A model generated the notes under the pieces. That model saw only the letters and a list, made by a program, of their open reading frames with translations, was not told the origin of the DNA and did no database searches. Of a DNA stretch of 64,000 bases, positions 42,584 through 51,499 are shown in pieces. Origin of the DNA: Paraburkholderia sediminicola (GTDB lineage: Bacteria; Pseudomonadota; Gammaproteobacteria; Burkholderiales; Burkholderiaceae); the NCBI RefSeq assembly GCF_902859805.1, contig NZ_CADIKC010000005.1:310001-374000 (forward strand), written 5' to 3'. Each line of letters begins with the position of its first letter. The stretch's first letter is position 1. The position numbers and the translations under genes are program-made.

Positions 42584-43228
42584 ATGACCCTCGCCGCCAA
42601 GCCCTTCGCTGCTGCTGTCAATCATCTGCTCGCCCGCGAATCGTGGGCTCGAGAGCGCCTCGCTCCTTACGCGGGCAAGACCGCCAGACTGTCCTGTCCG
42701 CCAGTCGTGCTGATGCTGCTGGTGCAACCCGACGGCTACCTCGGCGCGGTCGACGAAACCGACGCGCAACAATTCGATGTGACCATCTCAGTGCCGTCCG
42801 ATGCATTGCCGGCCTTCATGCAGGGCGGTCAGGCCGCCGTGATGAAACACGTGAAGATCGAAGGCGACGCCGAGTTTGCGACGGTGATCGCCAAGCTCGC
42901 CGAGCATCTGCGCTGGGAACCAGAAGAAGATCTGGCGAAGCTGATCGGCGATGGTCCGGCATGGCGAGTCGCGTCGGTCGTGCGCACGGTCGGCGAACAT
43001 GCGCGGCGTACGGGGCGCAATCTGCTCGATACCGCCGCTGAATATCTGCTCGACGAAAACCCGCAACTGGTGCGCCGCGCCGCGCTGGAAGACTTCAACG
43101 TCGAACTGGCCCGCGCCCGTGACGCTTTGGCGCGCGTGGAAAAGCGCATCGAGCGTGTTGAACAGAAGGTCGAAGCCCGCGGCGCAGATGCGCCGGGCGG
43201 CGCCGCCACGTCGCGCGGCACGCGCTAG
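42584..43228 (+). CDS. ubiJ: ubiquinone biosynthesis accessory factor UbiJ
   Basis: 214 residues with an N-terminal SCP2 lipid-binding domain (about 15-115) and a C-terminal charged helical region with a coiled coil (ARVEKRIERVEQKVEA). UbiJ, with UbiK, holds the polyprenylated quinone intermediates in the soluble Ubi complex. ATG 42584 has no Shine-Dalgarno sequence because a terminator occupies the space before it; TTG 42572 is an in-frame alternative. ubiB follows 15 bases later. Confidence 0.92.
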   Translation: MTLAAKPFAAAVNHLLARESWARERLAPYAGKTARLSCPPVVLMLLVQPDGYLGAVDETDAQQFDVTISVPSDALPAFMQGGQAAVMKHVKIEGDAEFATVIAKLAEHLRWEPEEDLAKLIGDGPAWRVASVVRTVGEHARRTGRNLLDTAAEYLLDENPQLVRRAALEDFNVELARARDALARVEKRIERVEQKVEARGADAPGGAATSRGTR

Positions 43229-43243
43229 TCATCGGGCACAACT

Positions 43244-44821
43244 ATGCGTTTTCTGCGCTTTCTCAAGATTTTTTTTACGGTCATCCGCTTCGGTCTCGAT
43301 GAGATGATGCTCAGCCGCGTCAATGACCGGCGTGTGCGTCTGCTGCTACGTATCACTACCATCGGCCGCAAGTTCGACGCGCCTCCGGGTGTGCGTTTGC
43401 GGCTCGCGCTCGAAAGCCTCGGGCCGATCTTCGTCAAGTTCGGCCAGGTGCTGTCAACGCGGCGCGATCTGCTGCCGGTGGATATCGCCAATGAACTGGC
43501 CAAGCTGCAGGATCAGGTGCCGCCGTTCGATTCGGCGGTGGCGATCGGACTGGTCGAGAAATCGCTCGGCGCACCGGTCGACGTGCTGTTTGACGATTTC
43601 GAGCGGGTGCCGGTGGCGAGCGCTTCGATCGCGCAGGTTCACTTTGCGAAGGTGAAAGCCGGGCAGCACGCGGGCAAGGCGGTCGCCGTGAAGGTGCTGC
43701 GGCCGAACATGTTGCCGGTGATCGACTCCGACCTGGCCTTGCTGCGCGACATCGCCGTCTGGGCTGAGCGGCTGTGGGCCGACGGCAAGCGCCTCAAGCC
43801 GCGTGAGGTGGTCGCCGAATTCGACAAATACCTGCACGACGAACTCGATCTGATGCGCGAAGCGGCGAACGGCAGCCAGCTGCGCCGTAACTTCGCCGGG
43901 CTCGATCTGCTGCTGGTGCCGGAGATGTACTGGGAGTTCTGCACGCCCACCGTGCTGGTGATGGAGCGCATGGTCGGCGTGCCGATCAGCCAGGTGGAGA
44001 CGCTGCGCGCGGCCGGTGTCGATATTCCGAAGCTGGCGCGCGAAGGCGTCGAGATTTTCTTCACCCAGGTGTTCCGCGATGGCTTTTTCCACGCCGACAT
44101 GCACCCGGGCAACATTCAGGTGAGCCTCGATCCGGCGCACTTCGGCCGCTATATCGCGCTCGATTTCGGCATCATCGGCGCGCTGTCGGACTTCGATAAG
44201 AACTACCTCGCGCAGAACTTCCTCGCTTTCTTCAAGCGTGACTACCATCGTGTCGCCACGCTGCATCTGGAGTCGGGTTGGGTGCCGCCTACCACTCGGG
44301 TCGAGGAGCTGGAAAGCGCGATCCGCGCGGTTTGCGAGCCCTATTTCGACCGCGCGTTGAAGGATATTTCGCTCGGGCAGGTGCTGATGCGCCTGTTCTC
44401 GACGTCGCGCCGCTTCAACGTGGAAATCCAGCCACAACTGGTGCTGCTGCAAAAAACCATGCTGAACGTGGAAGGGCTCGGCCGTTCGCTCGATCCCGAG
44501 CTGGACTTGTGGAAGACCGCCAAGCCCTATCTCGAACGCTGGATGAACGAGCAGATCGGTCTGCGCGGCTGGTACGAGCGGCTGAAGATCGAAGCGCCGC
44601 AGTGGAGCAAGACGCTGCCGCAGTTGCCGCGCCTGATCCATCACGTGCTGGCTCAACGTCACGACCAGACGCGCGGCGCGAACGACGACATGATTCGCCA
44701 GATCCTGCTCGAGCAGAAGCGGACCAACCGGCTGCTGCAAGGGCTGCTGCTGTTCGGCGTGGCGGTCGGTGTCGGCGCGGTGCTGGCGCGGGCGTTTCTG
44801 GCGTTCGCCTACGGCGGGTGA
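43244..44821 (+). CDS. ubiB: UbiB protein kinase-like regulator of ubiquinone synthesis
   Basis: 525 residues of the ABC1/ADCK/UbiB family. The family-specific KxGQ motif (FVKFGQVLSTRRDLLP), Ala-rich nucleotide loop (ASASIAQVHFAKV), catalytic-loop HADMHPGN and DFG-like DFGIIG are all visible. Two hydrophobic helices at the C-terminus (GLLLFGVAVGVGAVLARAFL) anchor it in the membrane. It is needed for aerobic ubiquinone synthesis, probably extracting intermediates by ATPase action. Cotranscribed with ubiJ. Confidence 0.97.
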   Translation: MRFLRFLKIFFTVIRFGLDEMMLSRVNDRRVRLLLRITTIGRKFDAPPGVRLRLALESLGPIFVKFGQVLSTRRDLLPVDIANELAKLQDQVPPFDSAVAIGLVEKSLGAPVDVLFDDFERVPVASASIAQVHFAKVKAGQHAGKAVAVKVLRPNMLPVIDSDLALLRDIAVWAERLWADGKRLKPREVVAEFDKYLHDELDLMREAANGSQLRRNFAGLDLLLVPEMYWEFCTPTVLVMERMVGVPISQVETLRAAGVDIPKLAREGVEIFFTQVFRDGFFHADMHPGNIQVSLDPAHFGRYIALDFGIIGALSDFDKNYLAQNFLAFFKRDYHRVATLHLESGWVPPTTRVEELESAIRAVCEPYFDRALKDISLGQVLMRLFSTSRRFNVEIQPQLVLLQKTMLNVEGLGRSLDPELDLWKTAKPYLERWMNEQIGLRGWYERLKIEAPQWSKTLPQLPRLIHHVLAQRHDQTRGANDDMIRQILLEQKRTNRLLQGLLLFGVAVGVGAVLARAFLAFAYGG

Positions 44822-44855
44822 TCCCGACCCGATCCTGATTCCTGCGAGGTATCTC

Positions 44856-45479
44856 ATGAGCGACCCGAACCTGCCTTCCGCGCCCGACTTTGCGACCCGC
44901 GATCCCAATTCGCCCGAGTTCTGGGACGAACGCTTCGAACGCCATTTCACGCCGTGGGATCAGGCGGGCGTGCCGTCCGCGTTCCAGTCGTTCGCCGGGC
45001 GGCATCGCGACGCTGCGGTGCTGATTCCGGGTTGTGGCAGTGCCTACGAGGCGCTATGGCTAGCGCAGCAGGGTCATTCGGTCCGTGCGATCGATTTCTC
45101 GCCGGCCGCAGTGGAGGCAGCGCACAAGCAGTTGGGTGCGCAGCACGCGCAACTGGTCGAGCAGGCCGACTTCTTCGCTTACGAACCGCCCTTCACACCG
45201 GACTGGATCTACGAGCGCGCGTTCCTTTGCGCGCTGCCGTTGGCGCGCCGTGCAGGCTACGCGCAACGAATGGCCGCGCTGCTGCCGGAGGGCGCACTGC
45301 TGGCGGGTTTCTTTTTCATCGGCGCGACGCCGAAAGGGCCGCCGTTCGGCATCGAGCGCACCGAACTCGACGCGTTGCTCTCACCGTTCTTCGACCTCAT
45401 CGAAGATGAAGCCGTGAACGACTCGATTGCCGTCTTCGCCGGTCACGAGCGTTGGATGAGCTGGCGCCGTCGTGGCTGA
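44856..45479 (+). CDS. thiopurine S-methyltransferase-type SAM methyltransferase
   Basis: 207 residues with SAM motif AAVLIPGCGSAYEALWLA and the TPMT-like N-terminus FWDERFERHFTPWDQ. The family methylates thiopurines, tellurite/selenite or halides; the substrate here is unknown. Begins 34 bases after ubiB on the same strand. ATG 44856 follows a GCGAGG site. Confidence 0.9.
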   Translation: MSDPNLPSAPDFATRDPNSPEFWDERFERHFTPWDQAGVPSAFQSFAGRHRDAAVLIPGCGSAYEALWLAQQGHSVRAIDFSPAAVEAAHKQLGAQHAQLVEQADFFAYEPPFTPDWIYERAFLCALPLARRAGYAQRMAALLPEGALLAGFFFIGATPKGPPFGIERTELDALLSPFFDLIEDEAVNDSIAVFAGHERWMSWRRRG

Positions 45480-45534
45480 GCGGGCCGCCACCTTTGACGA
45501 TGGCGCGGGCCGCACTTGATTCGACGCGGGCCGC
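45480..45534. repeat. three copies of a 9-mer before the fmdB-type gene
   Basis: GCGGGCCGC occurs at 45480-45488, 45505-45513 and 45526-45534; the first and third extend to GCGGGCCGCCACC. The copies are 25 and 21 bases apart, in the gap after the methyltransferase gene. Purpose unknown; may be a remnant of duplication. Confidence 0.6.
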
Positions 45535-45606
45535 CACCATTTACGTGGACGGCGGCTGCGCCTGGCGTTTGTCCCGGAAATTCGCGGGTGACTAGCCATA
45601 TGCGGC

Positions 45607-45612
45607 TATAAT
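45607..45612 (+). promoter_or_regulatory. -10 box of the fmdB-DUF502-aspS group
   Basis: A perfect TATAAT lies 46 bases before the first start codon of this gene group. No good -35 is found 16-18 bases upstream (TTCGCG is 20 bases away), so the promoter is moderately supported. Confidence 0.5.
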
Positions 45613-45657
45613 TCAAGGCTTTGCAAGCGTTTACAAGATTTCAGTAGGGAAAAGTTC

Positions 45658-46044
45658 ATGCCGATCTACGCTTATCGTTGCGAGTCATGCGGCTTCGGGA
45701 AGGACGTGCTTCAGAAGATGAGCGACCCCCAGTTGACGCAGTGTCCCGAGTGCGGGAAAGACACCTTTCGCAAGCAGGTGACAGCCGCCGGTTTCCAGTT
45801 GAAGGGCTCCGGCTGGTATGTGACCGATTTCCGCGGCGGTAATGGCGGCGCAAGCGCGCCGGCCAAGCCCGACGCGAACGGCGGCTCGAATGCGAATTCG
45901 GGCGAAAACGCTGCAGCCGGTAATAACGGCGCGGCGAATTCCGACACGGCTTCGGCCAACGGCACGGCCGCCGCCGCAACACCTGCCACGCCTGCTGCCG
46001 CACCCGCCGCTTCGGCGAATTCGAGCGGTTCCGGCAGCGCCTAG
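45658..46044 (+). CDS. FmdB-type zinc-ribbon protein
   Basis: 128 residues. Residues 1-65 form the FmdB/CxxC_CxxC_SSSS zinc ribbon: MPIYAYRCESCG, QCPECG, and the GSGWYVTDF end. The second half (about 65-128) is a low-complexity tail of Ala, Asn, Gly, Ser and Thr, probably disordered. FmdB homologues are proposed transcriptional regulators, often coded next to aspS and DUF502; the exact role is not known. A short leader with a perfect -10 box precedes it. Confidence 0.9.
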   Translation: MPIYAYRCESCGFGKDVLQKMSDPQLTQCPECGKDTFRKQVTAAGFQLKGSGWYVTDFRGGNGGASAPAKPDANGGSNANSGENAAAGNNGAANSDTASANGTAAAATPATPAAAPAASANSSGSGSA

Positions 46045-46119
46045 TAGCACGGCCGCCCTTATGGGCGGCGCACACGCCGCGCGTCGGGTACCGGCTCGCG
46101 CGGCTTTCTGGCGGTACAC

Positions 46120-46773
46120 ATGACGACGAAAAAAACGACGCTCAAATCGGTGTTCCTGACTGGCCTGCTGGTGCTGGTGCCTCTGGCTATCACACTGTGG
46201 GTGCTCGGCCTGATCATCGGCACGATGGACCAGACGCTGTTGCTGCTGCCGACCTCATGGCAGCCGGAGCGCGCGCTCGGCTTCCGTTTGCCGGGCCTCG
46301 GCGCGGTGCTGACGCTGGCGTTCATCTTTGTCGTCGGGCTGTTGACGCAGAACTTCATCGGGCAGAAGCTCGTGAAGTGGTGGGAAGTCGTGGTTGCTCA
46401 CATTCCGGTGGTCGGCCCGATCTACACCAGCGTCAAGCAGGTGTCGGACACCTTGTTGTCGAGCAGCGGCAATGCGTTTCGCAAGGCGCTCCTGATCGAG
46501 TACCCGCGCCGCGGTTCCTATACGATTGCGTTTCTGACCGGCATTCCGGGCGGCGACGTGGTCAATCACCTGAAAGAAGATTACGTCAGCGTGTATGTGC
46601 CGACTACGCCGAACCCAACGTCCGGCTTCTTCCTGATGGTGCCCAAGAGCGAAGTGATCGAACTCGACATGACGGTCGACGCCGCGCTCAAGTACATCGT
46701 CTCGATGGGCGTTGTGGCGCCGTCCGCGCCGCCGGCGCCGGTGCGCCGCACGACAGTCGAGCCTCCGCTGTAA
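46120..46773 (+). CDS. DUF502 inner-membrane protein
   Basis: 217 residues with two N-terminal membrane helices (about 10-30 and 60-82) and a soluble C-terminal domain. Family patterns: HIPVVGPIYTSVKQVSDTLL and VPTTPNPTSGFFLMVPKSEV. Function unknown; DUF502 is recurrently linked with FmdB and aspS in beta-proteobacteria. Lies between these two genes here, all on the plus strand with small gaps, so an operon is likely. Confidence 0.93.
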   Translation: MTTKKTTLKSVFLTGLLVLVPLAITLWVLGLIIGTMDQTLLLLPTSWQPERALGFRLPGLGAVLTLAFIFVVGLLTQNFIGQKLVKWWEVVVAHIPVVGPIYTSVKQVSDTLLSSSGNAFRKALLIEYPRRGSYTIAFLTGIPGGDVVNHLKEDYVSVYVPTTPNPTSGFFLMVPKSEVIELDMTVDAALKYIVSMGVVAPSAPPAPVRRTTVEPPL

Positions 46774-46836
46774 TGCCGGTGCGCAGCGTTTATCGCCGCG
46801 CGCCGTCCAACCAATGCATAACGAAAGACAAACATC

Positions 46837-48636
46837 ATGTCGATGAGATCTGAATACTGCGGTCTGGTGACCGAAGAACTGCTGGGCCAACCCGTCTCGC
46901 TGTGCGGTTGGGTAAGCCGCCGTCGTGACCATGGCGGCGTTATCTTCATCGACCTGCGCGACCGCGAAGGCCTCGTTCAGGTGGTCTGCGATCCGGATCG
47001 CGCGGAAATGTTCAAGACTGCCGAAGGCGTCCGCAACGAGTTCTGCCTGCAGATCAAGGGCGTGGTTCGCGCCCGTCCGGAAGGCACCACGAACGCCTCG
47101 CTCAAGAGCGGCAAGATCGAAGTGCTGTGCCACGAGCTGATCGTGCTGAACCCGTCGATCACGCCGCCGTTCCAGCTCGACGACGACAACCTGTCGGAAA
47201 CCACGCGCCTCACGCACCGTGTGCTCGACCTGCGCCGTCCGCAGATGCAGCACAACCTGCGTTTGCGTTACCGCGTCGCGATCGAAGTGCGCAAGTATCT
47301 GGACTCGCTGGGCTTCATCGACATCGAAACGCCGATGCTCACCAAGAGCACGCCGGAAGGCGCGCGCGACTACCTCGTGCCGTCGCGTACCAACCCGGGC
47401 CAGTTCTTCGCGCTGCCGCAATCGCCGCAACTGTTCAAGCAGCTGCTGATGGTCGCCAACTTCGATCGCTACTACCAGATCGTTAAGTGCTTCCGCGACG
47501 AAGACCTGCGCGCTGACCGTCAGCCGGAATTCACGCAGATCGACTGCGAAACCTCGTTCCTGTCGGAACAGGAAATCCGCGATCTGTTCGAAGCGATGAT
47601 CCGTCACGTGTTCAAGGAAACGATCGGCGTCGAACTGGCCGAGAAATTCCCGGTCATGGAGTATTCGGAAGCCATGCGCCGTTTCGGTTCGGACAAGCCG
47701 GACCTGCGCGTGAAGCTCGAATTCACGGACCTGACGGACGCGGTTAAAGACGTCGACTTCAAGGTGTTCAGCACGCCGGCCAACACGAAGGACGGCCGCG
47801 TTGCGGCGATCCGCGTGCCGAAGGGCGGCGAACTCTCGCGTGGCGACATCGACAGCTACACGGAATTCGTGCGCATCTACGGCGCGAAGGGCCTGGCGTG
47901 GATCAAGGTCAACGAAGTGGCGAAGGGCCGTGACGGTCTGCAAAGCCCGATCGTCAAGAACCTGCACGACGAAGCGGTCAAGGCGATCATCGAGCGCACC
48001 GGCGCGCAAGACGGCGACATCATTTTCTTCGCGGCGGATCGCGCGAAGGTGGTGAACGACAGCCTGGGCGCGCTGCGTCTGAAGATCGGCCATTCGGAAT
48101 TCGGCAAGGCAAACGGTCTGGTGGAATCCGGCTGGAAGCCGCTGTGGGTGATCGACTTCCCGATGTTCGAATACGACGAGGAGGACAACCGCTACGTCGC
48201 CGCGCATCACCCGTTCACGAGCCCGAAAGACGAGCACCTCGAGTATCTGGAAACGGATCCGGCGCGCTGCCTCGCCAAGGCCTACGATATGGTGCTGAAC
48301 GGCTGGGAAATCGGCGGCGGTTCGGTGCGTATCCACCGTGAAGAGGTGCAGAGCAAGGTGTTCCGCGCGCTGAAGATCAACGCGGAAGAAGCACAAGCCA
48401 AGTTCGGCTTCCTGCTCGACGCGCTGCAATACGGCGCGCCGCCGCACGGCGGTATCGCGTTCGGTCTGGACCGCATCATCACGATGATGGCCGGCGCCGA
48501 TTCGATTCGCGACGTCATCGCGTTCCCGAAGACGCAACGCGCGCAGTGTCTGCTCACGCAGGCGCCGAGCGAAGTGGACGAGCGCCAGTTGCGCGAGTTG
48601 CACATCCGTCTGCGTCAGCCGGAACCGAAGGTCTAA
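46837..48636 (+). CDS. aspS: aspartyl-tRNA synthetase
   Basis: 599 residues, class II aminoacyl-tRNA synthetase of the bacterial type: N-terminal OB-fold anticodon domain (about 1-110), catalytic core, the bacterial GAD insertion (about 290-420) and the C-terminal motif 3 (GGIAFGLDRIITMMAG). Motif 2 appears as IVKCFRDEDLRADRQPEFTQ. Charges tRNA-Asp; whether it also charges tRNA-Asn cannot be told by eye. A strong terminator follows within 60 bases. Confidence 0.97.
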   Translation: MSMRSEYCGLVTEELLGQPVSLCGWVSRRRDHGGVIFIDLRDREGLVQVVCDPDRAEMFKTAEGVRNEFCLQIKGVVRARPEGTTNASLKSGKIEVLCHELIVLNPSITPPFQLDDDNLSETTRLTHRVLDLRRPQMQHNLRLRYRVAIEVRKYLDSLGFIDIETPMLTKSTPEGARDYLVPSRTNPGQFFALPQSPQLFKQLLMVANFDRYYQIVKCFRDEDLRADRQPEFTQIDCETSFLSEQEIRDLFEAMIRHVFKETIGVELAEKFPVMEYSEAMRRFGSDKPDLRVKLEFTDLTDAVKDVDFKVFSTPANTKDGRVAAIRVPKGGELSRGDIDSYTEFVRIYGAKGLAWIKVNEVAKGRDGLQSPIVKNLHDEAVKAIIERTGAQDGDIIFFAADRAKVVNDSLGALRLKIGHSEFGKANGLVESGWKPLWVIDFPMFEYDEEDNRYVAAHHPFTSPKDEHLEYLETDPARCLAKAYDMVLNGWEIGGGSVRIHREEVQSKVFRALKINAEEAQAKFGFLLDALQYGAPPHGGIAFGLDRIITMMAGADSIRDVIAFPKTQRAQCLLTQAPSEVDERQLRELHIRLRQPEPKV

Positions 48637-48690
48637 GCTGGATCAAACCCACGCTGTCTGAAAACGACAGCATGAGGTGACGAAAAAGCG

Positions 48691-48725
48691 AAACGAAAAA
48701 GGCGCGTGATGCGCCTTTTTCGTTT
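48691..48725 (+). terminator. rho-independent terminator of aspS
   Basis: AAACGAAAAAGGCGC (48691-48705) and GCGCCTTTTTCGTTT (48711-48725) pair perfectly over 15 bp with loop GTGAT, followed by more T. The A-rich ascending arm makes it work on both strands. Confidence 0.93.
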
Positions 48726-48816
48726 TTTGCGTTACAGTCGCAGCAACCGGTCTCGACTGCTTATTGGACCACTCGCCGACATGTACCGCGCAAGCGTTGC
48801 GCCCAGTCTTTACGCC

Positions 48817-49317
48817 ATGCCGAAACCGCCGAAGATCCCGCAATCCGTACTCGTCGTCATTCATACGCCCGCGCTCGACGTGCTGTTGATCCGGCGCGCC
48901 GATCACGCGGATTTCTGGCAATCGGTGACCGGCTCGAAAGACCGGCTCGACGAACCGCCTGCCGAAACCGCGGCGCGCGAAGTGGCGGAAGAAACCGGCA
49001 TCATGATCGGCAGTAGGCTGGTGCCGCAGAGCGCGCTATTCGATTGGCGGTACGAGATCGAATACGAAATTTACCCGCAGTTCCGGCATCGCTATGCCGA
49101 GGGCGTGATCCACAACACCGAGCACTGGTTCAGCCTGGAAGTGCCCGAGCAGCTCGAAGTGACGCTCGCGCCGCGCGAGCACACCGCGTTTCTGTGGCTA
49201 CCCTATGAAGAGGCGGCCTCGCGCTGCTTTTCGTCGTCGAATGCCGACGCGATCCTGCAATTGCCGAAACGGCTCGCTGGGCGCCTGAATGGCCAGCCCG
49301 AGGAGCGTGCCCGGTGA
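48817..49317 (+). CDS. nudB: dihydroneopterin triphosphate diphosphatase (Nudix)
   Basis: 166 residues of the Nudix superfamily resembling NudB, which removes pyrophosphate from dihydroneopterin triphosphate in folate synthesis. NudB-like signatures: DFWQSVTGSKDRLDE, REVAEETGI and TEHWFSLEVP. By my count the Nudix box is one residue longer between the leading Gly and the REVAEE part than the canonical spacing. The start ATG 48817 gives MPKPPKIPQSVLVVI; ATG 48781 is an alternative, and ATG 48706 is inside the aspS terminator loop. The stop overlaps the GTG start of the cardiolipin synthase gene. Confidence 0.88.
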   Translation: MPKPPKIPQSVLVVIHTPALDVLLIRRADHADFWQSVTGSKDRLDEPPAETAAREVAEETGIMIGSRLVPQSALFDWRYEIEYEIYPQFRHRYAEGVIHNTEHWFSLEVPEQLEVTLAPREHTAFLWLPYEEAASRCFSSSNADAILQLPKRLAGRLNGQPEERAR

Positions 49318-50573
49318 GCGTCGGCGGCGCGCGCCGTTTCGCGCGACTCCGGCAATCGCTGCTCGGCCGCCGCTACTGGCAGCGCTACCGCTTCACTAGC
49401 GGCAACGAGGTCAAGCTGCTGCGTTCCGGCGACGAGTTCTTCGCCGCGCTGATCGAACGCATCGACGCGGCGCAAAGCGACGTGGTTCTCGAAACTTATA
49501 TCTTCTGTGACGACAGCGCCGGTCAGGCTCTCAGCGCGGCGTTGTTGCGCGCAGCCTCGCGTGGCGTGAAAGTGCGCGTGATTACCGACGGCATCGGCAC
49601 CGCACGCTTGCCGATGTTCAACGAATGGCCGCTCGCCGGCGTCGACCATCGTATCTACAACCCGCATCTGTTCGGCCGCTTCGGCTTCTCGCGCACGCAC
49701 CGCAAGATCGCGGTGGTGGACGATCAGTTCGGCTACTGCGGCGGCATCAACATCGTCGACGATTACGAGAACAACGGCGAGAAGCTGCCGTACCGGCGCT
49801 GGGATTTCGCGGTGGAATTGCGCGGGCCGGTGGTCGCCGATATCCGCCAGGCGTTCGAGGTGCAATGGCAGCGGATCCGTCTCGGGCATCGGCCTCTGGA
49901 ATCTCTCCAGCCCGATCTCGGGCCGAAGACCATGGCGTCGCTCGGCACGCTGCGCCGCCGGCGCCGCAATCGCAACGAGGCGCTCTGGGCCGGCGGGCTG
50001 CCCTGCGTGGCCTTTGTCGCACGTGACAACCTGATCAACCGCCGCGCCATCGAAAAGGCGTATCTGACCGCGATCGGCCAGGCGCACAGTGAAGTGCTGC
50101 TGGCAAACCCGTACTTCATGCCGGGCCGCAAGCTGCGGCGCGCGCTGGTGTTTGCGGCGCGGCGCGGCGTCGACGTGAAACTCATCATCGGGCGCAAGGA
50201 GTTCAAGGCGCTCGATTACGCCGTGCCGTTCCTGTATCGCGCGCTGCTCAAGGCCGGCGTGCAGATCGCCGAGTACGAGAAAACCATGCTGCACGGCAAG
50301 GTCGCGGTGGTGGATTCGAACTGGGGGACGGTCGGCTCGTCGAACCTCGACGCGTTGAGCCTGATGCTCAACAACGAAGCCAACGTGGTGCTGGTGAACG
50401 ACCCGTCGATCGGCGCGCTGCGCGAAGCGATCATCGCCGCATTCAAGGAGTCGCGCCGGATCGACGAGGCGCGCTATGATGCCCGTCCGGCAGGCGAGCG
50501 CGTGCTCAACTGGCTTGCCTACACGACCTATCGGGCCGTGATGAAGCTATTAACGGTAGGTGGCTATGACTAG
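49314..50573 (+). CDS. clsB: cardiolipin synthase B-type phospholipase D family enzyme
   Basis: 419 residues with two HKD catalytic motifs, HRKIAVVDDQ (about 129) and HGKVAVVDSN (about 327), each followed by a GSSN-like or GGIN segment. It makes cardiolipin from phosphatidyl donors at the inner membrane. GTG start at 49314 overlaps the nudB stop (GTGA) with GAGGAG upstream, so translation is coupled. No N-terminal membrane helices are seen, as expected for ClsB and unlike ClsA. Confidence 0.92.
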   Translation: MSVGGARRFARLRQSLLGRRYWQRYRFTSGNEVKLLRSGDEFFAALIERIDAAQSDVVLETYIFCDDSAGQALSAALLRAASRGVKVRVITDGIGTARLPMFNEWPLAGVDHRIYNPHLFGRFGFSRTHRKIAVVDDQFGYCGGINIVDDYENNGEKLPYRRWDFAVELRGPVVADIRQAFEVQWQRIRLGHRPLESLQPDLGPKTMASLGTLRRRRRNRNEALWAGGLPCVAFVARDNLINRRAIEKAYLTAIGQAHSEVLLANPYFMPGRKLRRALVFAARRGVDVKLIIGRKEFKALDYAVPFLYRALLKAGVQIAEYEKTMLHGKVAVVDSNWGTVGSSNLDALSLMLNNEANVVLVNDPSIGALREAIIAAFKESRRIDEARYDARPAGERVLNWLAYTTYRAVMKLLTVGGYD

Positions 50574-50684
50574 CTCATCAGCACCTCGCACATAACCGCA
50601 AGGGCGCAGCGTCAATGAAAGGGACAAAAAGAAGGCAAACGCCTCTAAAAAATCTCCTTCCTCTGATTGACGGATGCCGCAGAA

Positions 50685-50714
50685 TTGAAACCGGGTTAGA
50701 AACCGGTTTCTAAT
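50685..50714 (+). promoter_or_regulatory. TetR promoter with 18-bp perfect palindrome operator
   Basis: The palindrome TTAGAAACCGGTTTCTAA spans 50696-50713. It overlaps a plausible promoter, TTGAAA (50685-50690), 18-base spacer, TCTAAT (50709-50714). An extra half-site GAAACCGG lies at 50687-50694. The core GAAAC-CG-GTTTC resembles boxes I remember for PsrA-type fatty-acid TetR repressors. The TetR gene starts 86 bases downstream, so autoregulation is likely. Confidence 0.7.
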
Positions 50715-50799
50715 AAAGTCCTTGTTTCGCGGACGGCAGCACTCAATAATAGTACGGCCGTTCGATTTTCTTTCGGTCACATTAGAACGGTAAAAAGCT

Positions 50800-51399
50800 A
50801 TGCGAAAAGGCGAACAAACACGAGTCGCGATTCTCGAAGCAGCACTTGATCTGGCAAGCCGCGACGGACTGGAAGGTCTGACGATTGGATTGCTGGCCGA
50901 GCGCATGCAGATGAGCAAAAGCGGTGTGTTCGCGCATTTCGGGTCGCGCGAGGATTTGCAGGTCGAGGTCGTGCGCGAATACCACCGTCGTTTCGAAGAC
51001 GAGGTGTTTTTCCCGAGTCTGCGTGAGCCTCGTGGATTGCCGCGCTTGCGCGCGATGATCTCCCGCTGGATTGAGAAACGCATTCAGGAAGTCACGACTG
51101 GGTGCATCTACATCAGCGGCGCGGTCGAGTACGACGATCGTGGAGACAACCCGGTGCGCGAGCAACTGGTGTCGAGCGTGACGATCTGGCGTGCGGCGCT
51201 CACCCGTGCAATTTCGCAGGCGATGGAAGAAGGGCATCTGCGCGCCGATACCGATCCGCAGCTGATGCTGTTCGAACTGTACAGCTTCACGCTCGGCCTG
51301 CATCACGACGCGCGCTTCCTGCACTTGCCGGATGCAGTGCGTCTTACGTGGGCCGCGCTGGAAAAATTGATTGTTTCGTATCAGAGCGAAAGCCGTTAG
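50800..51399 (+). CDS. TetR-family regulator of the beta-oxidation locus
   Basis: 199 residues; HTH at about 25-50 (LTIGLLAERMQMSKSGVFAHFGS), followed by an all-helical ligand domain. It is the first gene before acyl-CoA dehydrogenase, hydroxyacyl-CoA dehydrogenase and thiolase genes, so it is probably an acyl-CoA-responsive repressor that controls them. A perfect palindrome in its own promoter region is the best operator candidate; no similar palindrome is seen in the 100 bases before the acyl-CoA dehydrogenase, suggesting one long transcript. Confidence 0.93.
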   Translation: MRKGEQTRVAILEAALDLASRDGLEGLTIGLLAERMQMSKSGVFAHFGSREDLQVEVVREYHRRFEDEVFFPSLREPRGLPRLRAMISRWIEKRIQEVTTGCIYISGAVEYDDRGDNPVREQLVSSVTIWRAALTRAISQAMEEGHLRADTDPQLMLFELYSFTLGLHHDARFLHLPDAVRLTWAALEKLIVSYQSESR

Positions 51400-51499
51400 C
51401 AGGGCCGCCGAACTTCAAGCAGATTCAGCGGCGCTGAAAGATCCGATCCACGGACTCAGCTAACAGCCTGGCTCCTTGTCAAACTTGGGAGAGAGAGTC

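Noticed and set aside
46255..48603. Open frame of 782 codons on the minus strand
   Set aside because: Antisense to aspS and DUF502; same GC-skew artefact.
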